64,000 nucleotides of DNA from Natronomonas marina (GTDB lineage: Archaea; Halobacteriota; Halobacteria; Halobacteriales; Haloarculaceae). Location of the stretch: assembly GCF_024298905.1 (NCBI RefSeq), contig NZ_CP101154.1, positions 2,914,001-2,978,000 on the forward strand, read 5' to 3'. A program made the position numbers and the translations under genes. Every line of letters begins with the position of its first letter. Position 1 is the stretch's first letter. The notes beneath the pieces were generated by a model. It saw nothing but the letters and a program-made list of their open reading frames with translations. It did not search any database and was not told where the DNA came from. This document shows, in pieces, positions 53,551 to 62,463 of this stretch.

Positions 53551-53702
53551 GTCACCCAGCACGCGCTTCAGCAGCAAATGTCTACTGGGCGGGGGCGGGG
53601 GATTCGGCGGGACGGGGCCGACCGGAGCGACTCGAGATCGCCGACTCGTCAGCGGACGGCGCCTCGGGTGTCCCTCGGTCGCCCGGAAACTTGCTCCCGA
53701 AT

Positions 53703-53709
53703 GTTTATG
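53703..53709 (+). promoter_or_regulatory. TATA-like box for the crotonase at 53735
   Basis: GTTTATG is centred 29 bases ahead of the ATG at 53735, supporting this start over the longer in-frame reading. Confidence 0.5.
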
Positions 53710-53734
53710 GAGAGTCTACGGAAACGATACTTCG

Positions 53735-54508
53735 ATGGCATACGACGCGATCCAGTACGACGTCAGCGAGAACGTCGCGGAGGTAACCTTCGATCAGCCG
53801 GACAAACGGAACGCGCTGAGCCAGGCGCTGATCGCCGACACGATCGACGCGCTCGACCGCGCCGCGGACGACGACGAGGTCCGGGTGGTGCTGTTGACCG
53901 GGGAGGACCCCGCCTTCTGCTCGGGCGGCGACCTCGAGGAGTTCCAGGAGATGCGGGAGCAGTCGCCGGTCGAACTCCTCGAAGAGGCCTCGACGGACCT
54001 CCTCAAGCGACTCGCCGAGTACAGGAAGCCGATCGTGGCGGGCGTCAACGGGGACGCCGTCGGCGGCGGGACGGGCATCGTCGCCGGCTGCCACCTCTCG
54101 TACGCCGACCCGGATGCAAGCTTCGGGACCGTCGAGATCCGCATCGGGATGTTCCCGTTCGCCATCCTCCCGCTGTTGCGCGATCGGCTCGGCGACGGGC
54201 GGGCGCTCGAGCTGGCGCTGACGGGGGAGCTCATCTCCGCAGAACGGGCCGCCGAGATCGGGCTGGTGACCGAGGTCGCGGAGAACCCCACCGACCGGGC
54301 GCGGGAGGTCGCCCGACAGGTCGCGTCTTTCAGCCCGCTCACCCTCCGGGTCGGGATGCGGTCGTTCCGCGAGACGGAGGACATGAACACGACGAAGGCG
54401 ATCGACGCGATGAGCGCCTACCGCGCCCCGATCTACAAGAGCCGGGATCTCGAGGAGGGCGCCACGGCGTTCCTCGAGGACCGGGAGCCGGAGTGGGAGG
54501 GCTACTGA
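53735..54508 (+). CDS. Enoyl-CoA hydratase/isomerase family protein
   Basis: 257 aa. Oxyanion segment F-C-S-G-G-D-L-E-E-F and V-N-G-D-A-V-G-G-G-T are typical crotonase; F-G-T-V-E-I-R-I-G-M-F keeps a Glu at the first catalytic position. In Atu/Liu-type clusters a crotonase hydrates the carboxylated enoyl-CoA, so it could follow the carboxylase at 48498/50322; this is inference. It converges with the AtuA pair (4 bases between stops). Confidence 0.9.
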   Translation: MAYDAIQYDVSENVAEVTFDQPDKRNALSQALIADTIDALDRAADDDEVRVVLLTGEDPAFCSGGDLEEFQEMREQSPVELLEEASTDLLKRLAEYRKPIVAGVNGDAVGGGTGIVAGCHLSYADPDASFGTVEIRIGMFPFAILPLLRDRLGDGRALELALTGELISAERAAEIGLVTEVAENPTDRAREVARQVASFSPLTLRVGMRSFRETEDMNTTKAIDAMSAYRAPIYKSRDLEEGATAFLEDREPEWEGY

Positions 54509-54512
54509 CCGG

Positions 54513-54848
54513 TCACTCGGGGACGTCTTCCGACGGCAGGTCGGCGTCGATCTCCATCCGGAGGATCGCGCCGCTGTAGGTCTTGCCGAGGTGATCGAGC
54601 TGTAGCGAACTCATCCCGCCGCCCCCGAGCGCCTCCTCGAGGACGAAGTTGAAGCCGTGGATGTTCGGCATCTCGTAGCGAGTGACCGCACCGTCACACA
54701 GCTCGTCGAAGTGGTCGGCGACCCGTTCCTCGGTCACCTCCTCCCGTATCACCTCGTAGTAGGCGGGGTCGCGGGCGAGGACGCCGACGTTCGAGACGTT
54801 CCCCTTGTCGCCGGAGCGAGCGTGGGCGATCTCCCGGAGCAGGACCAT
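54513..54848 (-). CDS. AtuA-like small C-terminal-domain protein, second copy
   Basis: 111 aa from the ATG at 54848. It carries A-R-S-G-D-K-G-N-V-S-N-V-G-V and the block H-G-F-N-F-V-L-E-E-A-L-G-G-G, matching the protein at 17440. It starts 2 bases after the stop of the long AtuA gene, giving a coupled pair. The domain is often fused to AtuA in bacteria. Function unknown. Confidence 0.85.
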   Translation of the reverse strand: MVLLREIAHARSGDKGNVSNVGVLARDPAYYEVIREEVTEERVADHFDELCDGAVTRYEMPNIHGFNFVLEEALGGGGMSSLQLDHLGKTYSGAILRMEIDADLPSEDVPE

Positions 54849-54850
54849 GG

Positions 54851-56236
54851 TCAGTCGTCCGCCTCCACGGAGAGTTCGGGGGCCGTCGTGTCGACCGTGA
54901 CGGTCGGGGAGACGTCGCTCTTCGGGACCGTACACGGCCAGAAGGCGAGCACGTCTTTCGGCTTCGGTCGCCCGGCTTCGACGGGTGCCCACGTCGGCGG
55001 TCCGCCGGTGCCGATCGCCATGGCCTGCTTGCCGAACTCGTAGATCGGACCCTTCTCGTCGGACTTCACGGCCATCCGGAGGACGATCTCGTTGGGGTCG
55101 GCCGGCTCCGGTGCGATGCCGGGATGGGCGCCGTCGTAGCCGACGAAGTCGGCCTCGATTTCGAGGTCAGAACCGGGATCGACCCCGGCCCGTTCGAGAC
55201 GCCGTTCGATTATCTCCTCGGCCTTGCGGGCCTTCTCGAGGGCCTCCGGCCACGAGTAGAGGACCAGCAACTGCGCCTTGTACCCGTCCGTGTAGAGGGC
55301 GGTTACCTTCAGCGAATCCGGCGGTTCAGCCCCGGAACAGCCCGTGACCGCGACGCGATCCTCGCCGACCTGTTCGAGCGAGAGCGACGTGAAGTCGACG
55401 GTGACGTCCGGCAACTGGTAGGCGTTCGGGTCCTTGATCTCGTAGACGAGCTGTTCTTTGACCGTCTCGGTCGTCACCATCCCGCCGGTATCGTCGGGTT
55501 TCGTGACGACGAACTCGCCGTCGGGCTCGAACTCGGCTATCGGGAACCCCATCCGGTCGAAGTCCACCTCCTGCCAGTCGGTGAAGACCCCGCCCGTCGC
55601 CTGCACCCCACACTCGAGGATGTGTCCCGCGACCGCTCCGCTGGCCAGTCGGTTGATATCGTCGGGCTCCCAGCCGAACTCGTGGACGAGCGGCGCCATC
55701 ACCAGCGCCGCGTCGACGCATCGCCCGGTGACGAGGAGGTCCGGGTCGGCCTCGAGGGCCTCCACGAGCGGGAACGCCCCGAGGTACGCGTTCGCCGAGA
55801 CCAGATCGCCCTCGATGGTCTCGAAGGACTCGCCGGTGTCCATGTTCTCGAAAGAGACACCCTGCCGGCGGAGGTCCGGCACCCGGTCGTAGATGTCGTC
55901 CCCGGAGACCGCGGCGACGGTCACCGGCTCGTCGACTGACTCGGCGACCTCGAAGACCGCATCGCGGCACGCCTCCGGGTTCACGCCGCCGGCGTTCGCC
56001 AAAAGCGTCACGTCGTCCTCGACGAGCCGTTCCAGCGAATCGGCGACGTGGTCCGGGAAGTCGCGGGCGTACCCCAGCGAGTCGTCCTCGTCGTACTGCC
56101 GTTTGAGGATCGCCATCGTCGTCTCCGCGAGGTAGTCCATCGCCACGTAGTCGAGCGAGGGCGGGTTCTCGAGCAGCCGCTCCAAGGCCTGCGGATCGTC
56201 GCCCCAGTACCCGGACGCGTAGCCTATGCGAACCAT
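54851..56236 (-). CDS. AtuA family protein, second copy
   Basis: 461 aa from the ATG at 56236 (MVRIGYASGYWGDD). The blocks Y-V-A-M-D-Y-L-A-E-T-T-M-A, N-A-G-G-V-N-P, T-G-R-C-V-D-A-A-L-V-M-A-P and H-I-L-E-C-G-V-Q-A-T-G-G are typical of AtuA. It differs clearly from the copy at 17832, so the two pairs are not a recent duplication. Its neighbours (acyl-CoA carboxylase subunits, crotonase, SDR) reproduce much of an acyclic-terpene or leucine type gene set. The chemical role of AtuA remains unsettled. Confidence 0.87.
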   Translation of the reverse strand: MVRIGYASGYWGDDPQALERLLENPPSLDYVAMDYLAETTMAILKRQYDEDDSLGYARDFPDHVADSLERLVEDDVTLLANAGGVNPEACRDAVFEVAESVDEPVTVAAVSGDDIYDRVPDLRRQGVSFENMDTGESFETIEGDLVSANAYLGAFPLVEALEADPDLLVTGRCVDAALVMAPLVHEFGWEPDDINRLASGAVAGHILECGVQATGGVFTDWQEVDFDRMGFPIAEFEPDGEFVVTKPDDTGGMVTTETVKEQLVYEIKDPNAYQLPDVTVDFTSLSLEQVGEDRVAVTGCSGAEPPDSLKVTALYTDGYKAQLLVLYSWPEALEKARKAEEIIERRLERAGVDPGSDLEIEADFVGYDGAHPGIAPEPADPNEIVLRMAVKSDEKGPIYEFGKQAMAIGTGGPPTWAPVEAGRPKPKDVLAFWPCTVPKSDVSPTVTVDTTAPELSVEADD

Positions 56237-56392
56237 TACCGGCGAGGTTCGAGACACAGCGTAATAATGGTTGGGTCGGGGCGAATGGCGGGACTGCGCC
56301 GCCGTCGGCCGACCGAGGGGCGGTGTCGGGCACCCGCGAGACGGGCGCCCTGGGAAACCTATAAGGCGTTCTCGGCGCAGTATCGTGACGGG

Positions 56393-56854
56393 ATGCCATA
56401 CGTTCCACCGTCGACCGTCCTCGGTCGGCTCTCGGAGTTCACCGCCGACACGGTCGTCGACGCCATCGGCGAGGAGTCGACGTTCGTCCGCGCTCAGGTC
56501 GGGTCGATGTCGAGTACGCTCGGGTTCCTCGCGCGCGAGGTCGAGCACCGCGACGAGTCGATCCTCGAACGGCGCCGGGCGCTGCTCGACGCGCTCGACG
56601 AACTCGAAGGGGTCGGCGGGGCGGCCGCCGACGCCTTCGTGGCCGACCAGCGCGAACGGGTCGAGGCGGTCGAGCCCGTCATCGGGAACGCCGACGATGT
56701 CGAGACCGCCGTCCGGGAGACGCTCGGCGAACTGCAGCGCGCCGTCGACGACGGGACCTTCGGGGCGGAGACGCCGGAGGCGCGGGCCCGCCTCTACGAG
56801 CTGTTCGAGCACCGCGTCGAGAGCCAACTCCACGTTCTGGGTCGAACGGAGTAG
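56393..56854 (+). CDS. Helical hypothetical protein
   Basis: 153 aa, acidic and almost entirely alpha-helical by composition, with heptad-like runs (A-R-E-V-E-H-R-D-E-S-I-L-E-R-R-R-A-L-L-D-A-L-D-E). No signal peptide or membrane segment, and no family recognised. CCTATAAGG at 56358-56366 gives a TATA box about 31 bases ahead of the ATG. It lies divergent from the AtuA pair and converges with the APH-type kinase, so a role with one of them is possible. Confidence 0.65.
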   Translation: MPYVPPSTVLGRLSEFTADTVVDAIGEESTFVRAQVGSMSSTLGFLAREVEHRDESILERRRALLDALDELEGVGGAAADAFVADQRERVEAVEPVIGNADDVETAVRETLGELQRAVDDGTFGAETPEARARLYELFEHRVESQLHVLGRTE

Positions 56855-56870
56855 TCGCTCGGGGTGGCGT

Positions 56871-57914
56871 TCAGGCGGTCTCGACGTGGTTCCGAAGTAT
56901 TTCGAGGAGGTCCTCGAGGAGTCCGGGGATCGGGTACTGGAGCCACACCTGCCGGACGTCGTCGCTCTCGCCGCGGTCGTACCGGTCGACCCCGGTGAGC
57001 AGGATGGTGATCATCACGAAGATGGCGAACGCCTGCCAGTACTCGACGGCGTAGCGGTCGACCGTCCGCCCGGTCAGCTCCTCGTACCGGTCGTAGTACC
57101 ACTCCCGGTCGGCGACGGCACAGACCAGTTCCGTCGGTTCGTCGATCAGCTTCCCCGCCAGATACGGCATACTCGAGTAGCCGAGGTCGTACATCGGGTC
57201 CCCGAGTCGGGCCATCTCCCAGTCCAGAAGCGCCGTTATCTCCCCGTCGTCGATGAGCATGTTGCCGATGCGGAAGTCGCCGTGAACGACGGTGAGTTCG
57301 TCGATTTCGGGAGGATTCTCCCGGAACCACCGGATCGCCTCGTCGACGATCGGCTCCGAACGGAGGTCGTGGCTTTCGTACTTGCCGACCCAGCGGTCGA
57401 GTTCCCGCTCGACGACGCCGTCGACGCCAGGGTTCTCCATGAACGGGACGTCCTCCGGTGACATCGAGTGGACCTCCGCGGCGGCGTCGACGAACCCCTC
57501 GGGGAGCCCGTTGCGTGTCTCCCAGGCGTCCTCGAGCATCGCCCGGTCGGAGCCGCGCCACGTATTCGGCGCCTCCCCGGAGACGTGATCGACGACGAAG
57601 AACGGCGCCCCGATGACGTCCGGGTCGGCCTCGTACCAGTGCGTCCGCGGAACGGGAGCGTCCGTCTCCTGGGCCGCGTCCATGACCCGGTACTCCTTCT
57701 CGAGGTCGGTGTCGAGCACGCCGCCCTCGGCCTCCGACCGCAGGACGAACCGGTTCGTGGTCTCCCCCTCGTCGTCCCACGTCGCGGTAAAGGAGTAGGT
57801 GTTCCGGGACCACCCCTCGGGGTGTTTGACCAGGTCGCGTACGGCCACCGTCTCGGTTCCGAACCGTCCGACCAGATACTCCTCGAGGGCGTCCGTCGTC
57901 ACGGGCTCGGTCAT
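56871..57914 (-). CDS. APH-fold kinase, ACAD10/11-N or LvaA-like, second copy
   Basis: 347 aa from the ATG at 57914. H-G-D-F-R-I-G-N is the catalytic loop and L-L-D-W-E-M-A-R-L-G-D-P-M-Y-D-L the metal site, the same acyl-CoA-associated form as at 35621. Unlike that copy, no ACAD gene adjoins it here; it stands next to the helical protein and the AtuA pair. Possible role: phosphorylation of a hydroxyacyl-CoA. An upstream in-frame ATG at 58010 adds an Arg-rich leader and is not favoured. Confidence 0.85.
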   Translation of the reverse strand: MTEPVTTDALEEYLVGRFGTETVAVRDLVKHPEGWSRNTYSFTATWDDEGETTNRFVLRSEAEGGVLDTDLEKEYRVMDAAQETDAPVPRTHWYEADPDVIGAPFFVVDHVSGEAPNTWRGSDRAMLEDAWETRNGLPEGFVDAAAEVHSMSPEDVPFMENPGVDGVVERELDRWVGKYESHDLRSEPIVDEAIRWFRENPPEIDELTVVHGDFRIGNMLIDDGEITALLDWEMARLGDPMYDLGYSSMPYLAGKLIDEPTELVCAVADREWYYDRYEELTGRTVDRYAVEYWQAFAIFVMITILLTGVDRYDRGESDDVRQVWLQYPIPGLLEDLLEILRNHVETA

Positions 57915-58216
57915 GGATCGCCCCCGAAACGTCCGCCGTCGGTACGCGTTGCGGGCTCGAAGCCTGCCATACCGGCGGTTCGCCGGCGCGGATATTAGTA
58001 GTTTGCCCACGCAGGTAAGCGGCGTTTACCCACCGCGGGATGTGCCGTATCGCGTTCCGAGACCCCGTGCTGTAATCGAACGCTTCGACAATATTACTCC
58101 AAATAAAATCAAAAATTTACCTCCATTCGGATTTCTAACCGACGTAGCTGTACAAACCCTACACAACCAACCCATGGTTTTAATACGTATGATATTGAGG
58201 TCCGTCATGGGCTAGC
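57915..58216. other. AT-rich upstream region of the symporter genes
   Basis: No gene supported. From about 58085 the sequence becomes AT-rich, with AATAAAATCAAAAATTTA around 58104-58121 and GTTTTAATAC at 58177-58186. These are promoter candidates for the small membrane gene at 58217; the second lies 31-40 bases ahead of it. Confidence 0.5.
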
Positions 58217-58372
58217 ATGGCAGTATCAGGAATACCAACACTGACGGTCGCAACGTACGCCGCGATCATCCTGCTGTTCATCGTTTCGGCACTGTACGTC
58301 GGATGGCAGTTCGAGCCGCTCCCGGCCGAGGAAATTCAGGCGATGGTGGACGAGGGTGATCGCAATGATTGA
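58217..58372 (+). CDS. 51-aa single-helix membrane partner of the SSS symporter
   Basis: 51 aa. Residues about 8-29 form one hydrophobic helix (T-Y-A-A-I-I-L-L-F-I-V-S-A-L-Y-V-G-W), followed by an acidic cytoplasmic-type tail (F-E-P-L-P-A-E-E-I). Its stop overlaps the start of the sodium:solute symporter, so the two are translationally coupled. Small membrane partners accompany several SSS transporters and may help assembly or transport; a regulatory role is inference. The TATA-like GTTTTAATAC upstream supports it as the first gene of the operon. Confidence 0.8.
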   Translation: MAVSGIPTLTVATYAAIILLFIVSALYVGWQFEPLPAEEIQAMVDEGDRND

Positions 58373-59960
58373 ACGGATCCCGCTGCAGACGTGGGGGCAG
58401 GAGTTGCCGATCGACTTCTCGTCGAACGCGGCCATCGCGCTGTTCGTCGTGTTCTCGCTCGTGATGATCGGGATCGGACTGTACGCCTCGCGTTCGCAGG
58501 ACAGTGAGGAGGACTACTACGCCGCCGGTCGTGGCGCCGGACTGTGGGTCATCGCGCTGTCGGCGTTCGCGTCCATCCAGAGCGGGTGGGGACTGGTCGG
58601 GACCCCGGGCACGTACCACCTGCTCGGGCTGGAACCGCTCGTCTGGTTCACGTTCGCGCCCTTCGGGATGGTGCTGGGGTACTTCCTCCTGGCGCGGAAG
58701 ATGCGGGTGCTGGGCGAGGTGAAAAACGCCATGACTGCCCCGGACGCCGTCTACCACCGGTTCAAGGACGAACGGGCGCGGCTGCTGGCCGCCACCGCCG
58801 TCTTCCTGGGCGTCATCGGCTACCTGGCCGCCCAGTACGCGGCGCTGGGCGTCATCGGCTCGCTGATCCTGCCGGTCGGGTTCTTCGAGGCGCTGCTGAT
58901 AAGCTTCATCGTGGTCGGGCTGTACACCGTCCTCGGCGGCATCCTGGCGGCCATCTGGTCGGACGCAGTGCAGGGCGCGATGATGGCGCTGGCGGGGCTG
59001 TTCACCGGCTGGTACCTGTTCACCAACTATCCGGGCGGCCTCGGTGGGGCGATGGGAACGCTCTCCGCGGAGGCACCCCAGCTCCTGCAGCTGAAGCTGC
59101 TGGGTGCCGGCGGTGTCGCGCCCATCGGGCTCAGCCTCTCGGTGATCATCATCATGTTCACGATTCCGGCGCTGCCGCACCTCATCACGCGGTTCTACAT
59201 GACCCGGACCGTCGGCGCGCTCAAGTGGGGCGCGCTGATCACCGGCGGCGCGTACCTGGTGACGACGCTGATCTGGTGGACTGGCCCGGTCATGCGGGCG
59301 GCCGTCATCGACGGCTCCATCCAGGTGCCCAACCCCGACACCGCGATGCCGCTGGCGCTCATCAACTTCGCGCCGCCGTTCATCGCGGCGTTCGTCCTCG
59401 TGGCGGTCATCGCGGCCGTGATGTCGACGAGCAACGCCTTCCTGAACCTCGGTGCGGCCTCGATCATGCACGACGTCGTCAGCGAGTACATGGGCAAGGA
59501 CCTCACCGACGACCAGGAGGTCCTGTACGGACGGATCACGACGGCGGCCGTGCTCGTCGGCGCGTTCGCGCTGGCGGCCGGCTCCGGCTCGCTGGTGTTC
59601 GTCCTCGGCGCTGCTGGCTGGGGCATCTTCGTGAGCGTGCTCCTGCCCGGCATCGTCTTCGGCTACAACTGGAAGGGCGCCACGACCGAGGGGCTGCTCG
59701 CCGGCGGGAGCACCGCCCTCGTGTTGACGCTCGTGTTGGCGTACGGCGGCCAGTTCGGCCTCCTGACCCTGCCGATGGGCTTCCTGGGCGGACAGGTCGC
59801 TACCGTCGCCGGCGTCGTCGTGTTCATCGCCGTCTCGCTCGTGACCTCCTCGAACACCTACGAGGACCTCGACAGGGAGACACAGATCGCTATGGACACG
59901 CCGAAACTCGGCGACGGGTCGTCCTCGACGCAGCCGGAGGGCGTTCCGAGCGACGACTGA
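58365..59960 (+). CDS. Sodium:solute symporter (SSS family)
   Basis: 531 aa from the ATG at 58365, overlapping the small gene; a GTG at 58356 is an alternative. About 13 membrane segments are expected. It has G-I-G-L-Y-A-S, D-Y-Y-A-A-G-R-G, the P-H-L-I-T-R-F-Y-M Na+/substrate segment and S-T-S-N-A-F-L-N typical of SSS. It couples Na+ entry to uptake of a carboxylate or similar solute. The ligase at 60136 converges with it and may activate the imported acid. Confidence 0.93.
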   Translation: MIERIPLQTWGQELPIDFSSNAAIALFVVFSLVMIGIGLYASRSQDSEEDYYAAGRGAGLWVIALSAFASIQSGWGLVGTPGTYHLLGLEPLVWFTFAPFGMVLGYFLLARKMRVLGEVKNAMTAPDAVYHRFKDERARLLAATAVFLGVIGYLAAQYAALGVIGSLILPVGFFEALLISFIVVGLYTVLGGILAAIWSDAVQGAMMALAGLFTGWYLFTNYPGGLGGAMGTLSAEAPQLLQLKLLGAGGVAPIGLSLSVIIIMFTIPALPHLITRFYMTRTVGALKWGALITGGAYLVTTLIWWTGPVMRAAVIDGSIQVPNPDTAMPLALINFAPPFIAAFVLVAVIAAVMSTSNAFLNLGAASIMHDVVSEYMGKDLTDDQEVLYGRITTAAVLVGAFALAAGSGSLVFVLGAAGWGIFVSVLLPGIVFGYNWKGATTEGLLAGGSTALVLTLVLAYGGQFGLLTLPMGFLGGQVATVAGVVVFIAVSLVTSSNTYEDLDRETQIAMDTPKLGDGSSSTQPEGVPSDD

Positions 59961-60028
59961 GGGCGCGAGCGGTCCGGCTTTCGCGGGTTTTTCGCACGAT
60001 CCGAGACCATCACGGTAGCGCCCCGCCT

Positions 60029-60050
60029 CCCCCGTCGAGGACGGCGGGGG
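60029..60050. terminator. 9-bp GC hairpin between convergent genes
   Basis: CCCCCGTCG-AGGA-CGGCGGGGG folds as a 9-bp stem (one G-T pair) with a tetraloop, between the symporter stop and the ligase stop. It has no T-tract. It could assist 3' end formation of convergent transcripts. Similar GC hairpins flank the ends of haloarchaeal IS200/IS605-type elements, so a remnant of such an element is an alternative. Confidence 0.4.
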
Positions 60051-60135
60051 CTTCAGTGGTAGCGATCAGCGAAAACGACGACCGCCTCGCGTTAGTGCCC
60101 GACACAAAACGACGACCGCCGACGACCGCCTGCCG

Positions 60136-61806
60136 TCAGTCGTCCAGTCCTTCCCGCTCGCGGAGGTCCTTGCGTCGGACCTTGTCGGTGACGGTCTTCG
60201 GGAGTTCGTCGATGAACTCGAGTTCGCGGGGGTACTCGTACATCGCCAGATTGTCCTTCACGTACTGTTTGAGTTCGCCTTTCAGTTCCTCGGTCGGCTC
60301 GTCGTCGCCCGCGAGGACGACGAAGGCCTTGGGTACCTCGCCGCGCTCGTCGTCGGGGACGCCGATGACGCCGGCGTTGGCCACGGCGGGGTGGTCGGCC
60401 AGCGACTCCTCGATTTCGCTGGGGCCGACGCGATAGCCGGCGGTGAGGATCACGTCGTCCTTGCGGCTGTGGAACGAGTAGTAGCCGTCCTCGTCCTTCA
60501 CGCCGAGGTCGCCGGTCAGCACCCACCCGTCGCGGATCTTCGCCTCGGTCTTGTCCGGCTTGTTCCAGTACTCCTTGAAACAGACGGGGTCGCCCTCGTA
60601 CTTCGCGGCGAACTCGCCGACCTCGCCGGGGGCGACCGTCTCGGAGGGGTCGTGCTGGTCGGCCAGCCTGACCTCGTGGCCGGGGAACTCGACGCCGATC
60701 TTCCCGATCGGGACGTCCATCAGCGCCTCACAGGAGCCGACCAGCAGGTTCGCCTCCGTCTGGCCGTACACCTCGTTCAGTACCGCTCCCTCGAACCGCT
60801 CGTCGACCCACTCGACGATGTCGACGCCGACGGGCTCGCCGCCGGTCGGCACGACCCGGACGGTCTCGGCGTCGTACGTCTCGACGCCGGCGGCCCGCAT
60901 CATCCGCAGCGCCGTCGGCGGTGCGAAGTAGCTCGTCACGTCGTAGCGGTCGATCAGCTCGAATGCCGCCTCGGGGTCGAACTCGCCACCGTCGTAGGCC
61001 ACCTGCGGCAGCCCGTAGAACATCGTCGGGAACACGTAGTCGAACACGAGGACCCAGGCCCACTCGGCCGGCGAGAAGAACACGTCGTCGTCGTTCAGCT
61101 CCAGGTTACACCAGGCGGTGAGATACGACGGCAGGTGGCCGAGCAGCACGCGGTGGGCGTGCCGGACGCCCTTCGGTGCCCCCGTGGTCCCGCTCGTGTA
61201 GACGATGATCAGGTCGTCCTCGGCGGCGGTGGTCGCGTTCTCGAAATCGGCCGACTCCTCCTCGATGGCCTCCCAGAAATCCGTCTCGTCGTCCGCCACC
61301 TCGACGTCGCCGACGGTCAGCGTCGTATCGAGGTCGGACAGCGAGTCCTTCATCTGCCGGTAGGGGCCGATGTTCGAGGCGTCGATGACGGCCGCCTTGG
61401 CCCCCGAATCGCCGAGGCGGTACTCCAGGGCGTCCGGCCCGAACCGCGTACTCAGCGGCACCGAGACGGCGCCGAGCTTCCAGGCCGCGATGTGTGCCAT
61501 CAGCGTCTCGGGTCGCTGCGGCAGGTTCACCCCGATGCGGTCGCCGCGCTCGATGCCCTGTGCGGCGAGGTAGTTCGCCAGGCGGTTGGCCTCGTCGCGG
61601 ATGTCCGCGAACGTGTACGACTCGGCCGTGTCCGCGTCGTCCTCGAAGTACAGCGCCGTCCGCTCCTCGTCGGCGTCGGCCCACCGGTCGCAGACGTAGT
61701 CGGCGGCGTTGAACTCCTCGGGGACCTGCCACTCGAAGGAGTCGTACAGGTCCTGATAGTCGTCCCATTCCTCCTCGTGGAAGTAGTACGCCTCTAAACG
61801 CTCCAT
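60136..61806 (-). CDS. AMP-forming acyl-CoA ligase (~556-aa family)
   Basis: 556 aa from the ATG at 61806 (MERLEAYYFHEEEW). Y-T-S-G-T-T-G-A-P-K-G, Y-G-Q-T-E-A-N, Y-E-G-D-P, G-W-V-L-T-G-D-L-G and the Lys in K-T-V-T-D-K-V-R-R are intact. It is highly similar to the ligase at 40039, also at DNA level over long blocks, so the two arose by fairly recent duplication. Reverse-strand AAATAAAATTA at 61830-61840 is the TATA candidate. It may activate what the adjacent symporter imports. Confidence 0.93.
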   Translation of the reverse strand: MERLEAYYFHEEEWDDYQDLYDSFEWQVPEEFNAADYVCDRWADADEERTALYFEDDADTAESYTFADIRDEANRLANYLAAQGIERGDRIGVNLPQRPETLMAHIAAWKLGAVSVPLSTRFGPDALEYRLGDSGAKAAVIDASNIGPYRQMKDSLSDLDTTLTVGDVEVADDETDFWEAIEEESADFENATTAAEDDLIIVYTSGTTGAPKGVRHAHRVLLGHLPSYLTAWCNLELNDDDVFFSPAEWAWVLVFDYVFPTMFYGLPQVAYDGGEFDPEAAFELIDRYDVTSYFAPPTALRMMRAAGVETYDAETVRVVPTGGEPVGVDIVEWVDERFEGAVLNEVYGQTEANLLVGSCEALMDVPIGKIGVEFPGHEVRLADQHDPSETVAPGEVGEFAAKYEGDPVCFKEYWNKPDKTEAKIRDGWVLTGDLGVKDEDGYYSFHSRKDDVILTAGYRVGPSEIEESLADHPAVANAGVIGVPDDERGEVPKAFVVLAGDDEPTEELKGELKQYVKDNLAMYEYPRELEFIDELPKTVTDKVRRKDLREREGLDD

Positions 61807-61859
61807 GTGAAACAGACTACACGGGTTCAAATAAAATTATGCCCCCGCACTCGCGTCTT

Positions 61860-62333
61860 TCAGTCCCACTCCAGTTCCGACCGACGACGGATCAAGAGTG
61901 TCAGCACGCACTCGAATATCGTCGTGTCGTCCTCGGTGACGACGGTCATTGCCATGTCGATCATGCCGACGTCCTCGCGGCTGATGTCGTGGATGTCGAC
62001 GACCTCGAGTTCGACGTGAATCGTCTCGTCGATCGGCAGCGGGTTCACGAACGAGACGTCGTCCATCGAGGCGAGGCCGCCGGAGGTACGCTCGAGGAAG
62101 CCACACCGGAACATCAGCCCGATCGCGATGGAGAACGTCAACGGACCGTGGGCGATCCGCTGACCGAAGGCCGACTCGCGGGCGTACTCGGCGTTGGTGT
62201 GGAACTCGGTCCAGTCTCCCGACAGCATCGACTGCATCACGACGTCGGACTCGGTGATCGTTCGGCCGGGGCTGACGAACGTCTGTCCGACCTCGTAGTC
62301 CTCGAAGGCGTGCGGCTCGTAGCTGTACGGCAT
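61860..62333 (-). CDS. MaoC-type (R)-hydratase-like protein
   Basis: 157 aa single hotdog domain. The hydratase motif S-G-D-W-T-E-F-H-T-N has the catalytic Asp and His, and G-Q-R-I-A-H-G-P-L-T-F closes the site. It hydrates 2-enoyl-CoA to (R)-3-hydroxyacyl-CoA or dehydrates the reverse. The ATG at 62333 (MPYSYEP) matches family starts. It lies upstream of the ligase at 60136 on the same strand but is separated by that gene's own promoter. Confidence 0.88.
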   Translation of the reverse strand: MPYSYEPHAFEDYEVGQTFVSPGRTITESDVVMQSMLSGDWTEFHTNAEYARESAFGQRIAHGPLTFSIAIGLMFRCGFLERTSGGLASMDDVSFVNPLPIDETIHVELEVVDIHDISREDVGMIDMAMTVVTEDDTTIFECVLTLLIRRRSELEWD

Positions 62334-62463
62334 GAATGCGGGATCGGACGGCTGATAGCGTATTGAAACTGTGGGTCGAGCGGTGTTCCGATCCCCACTT
62401 GTCGGTATCCGGATGGAGTGTGACCGGTATTTCGACGCCCCGAGGAGCGACCGACGCCGGGGG

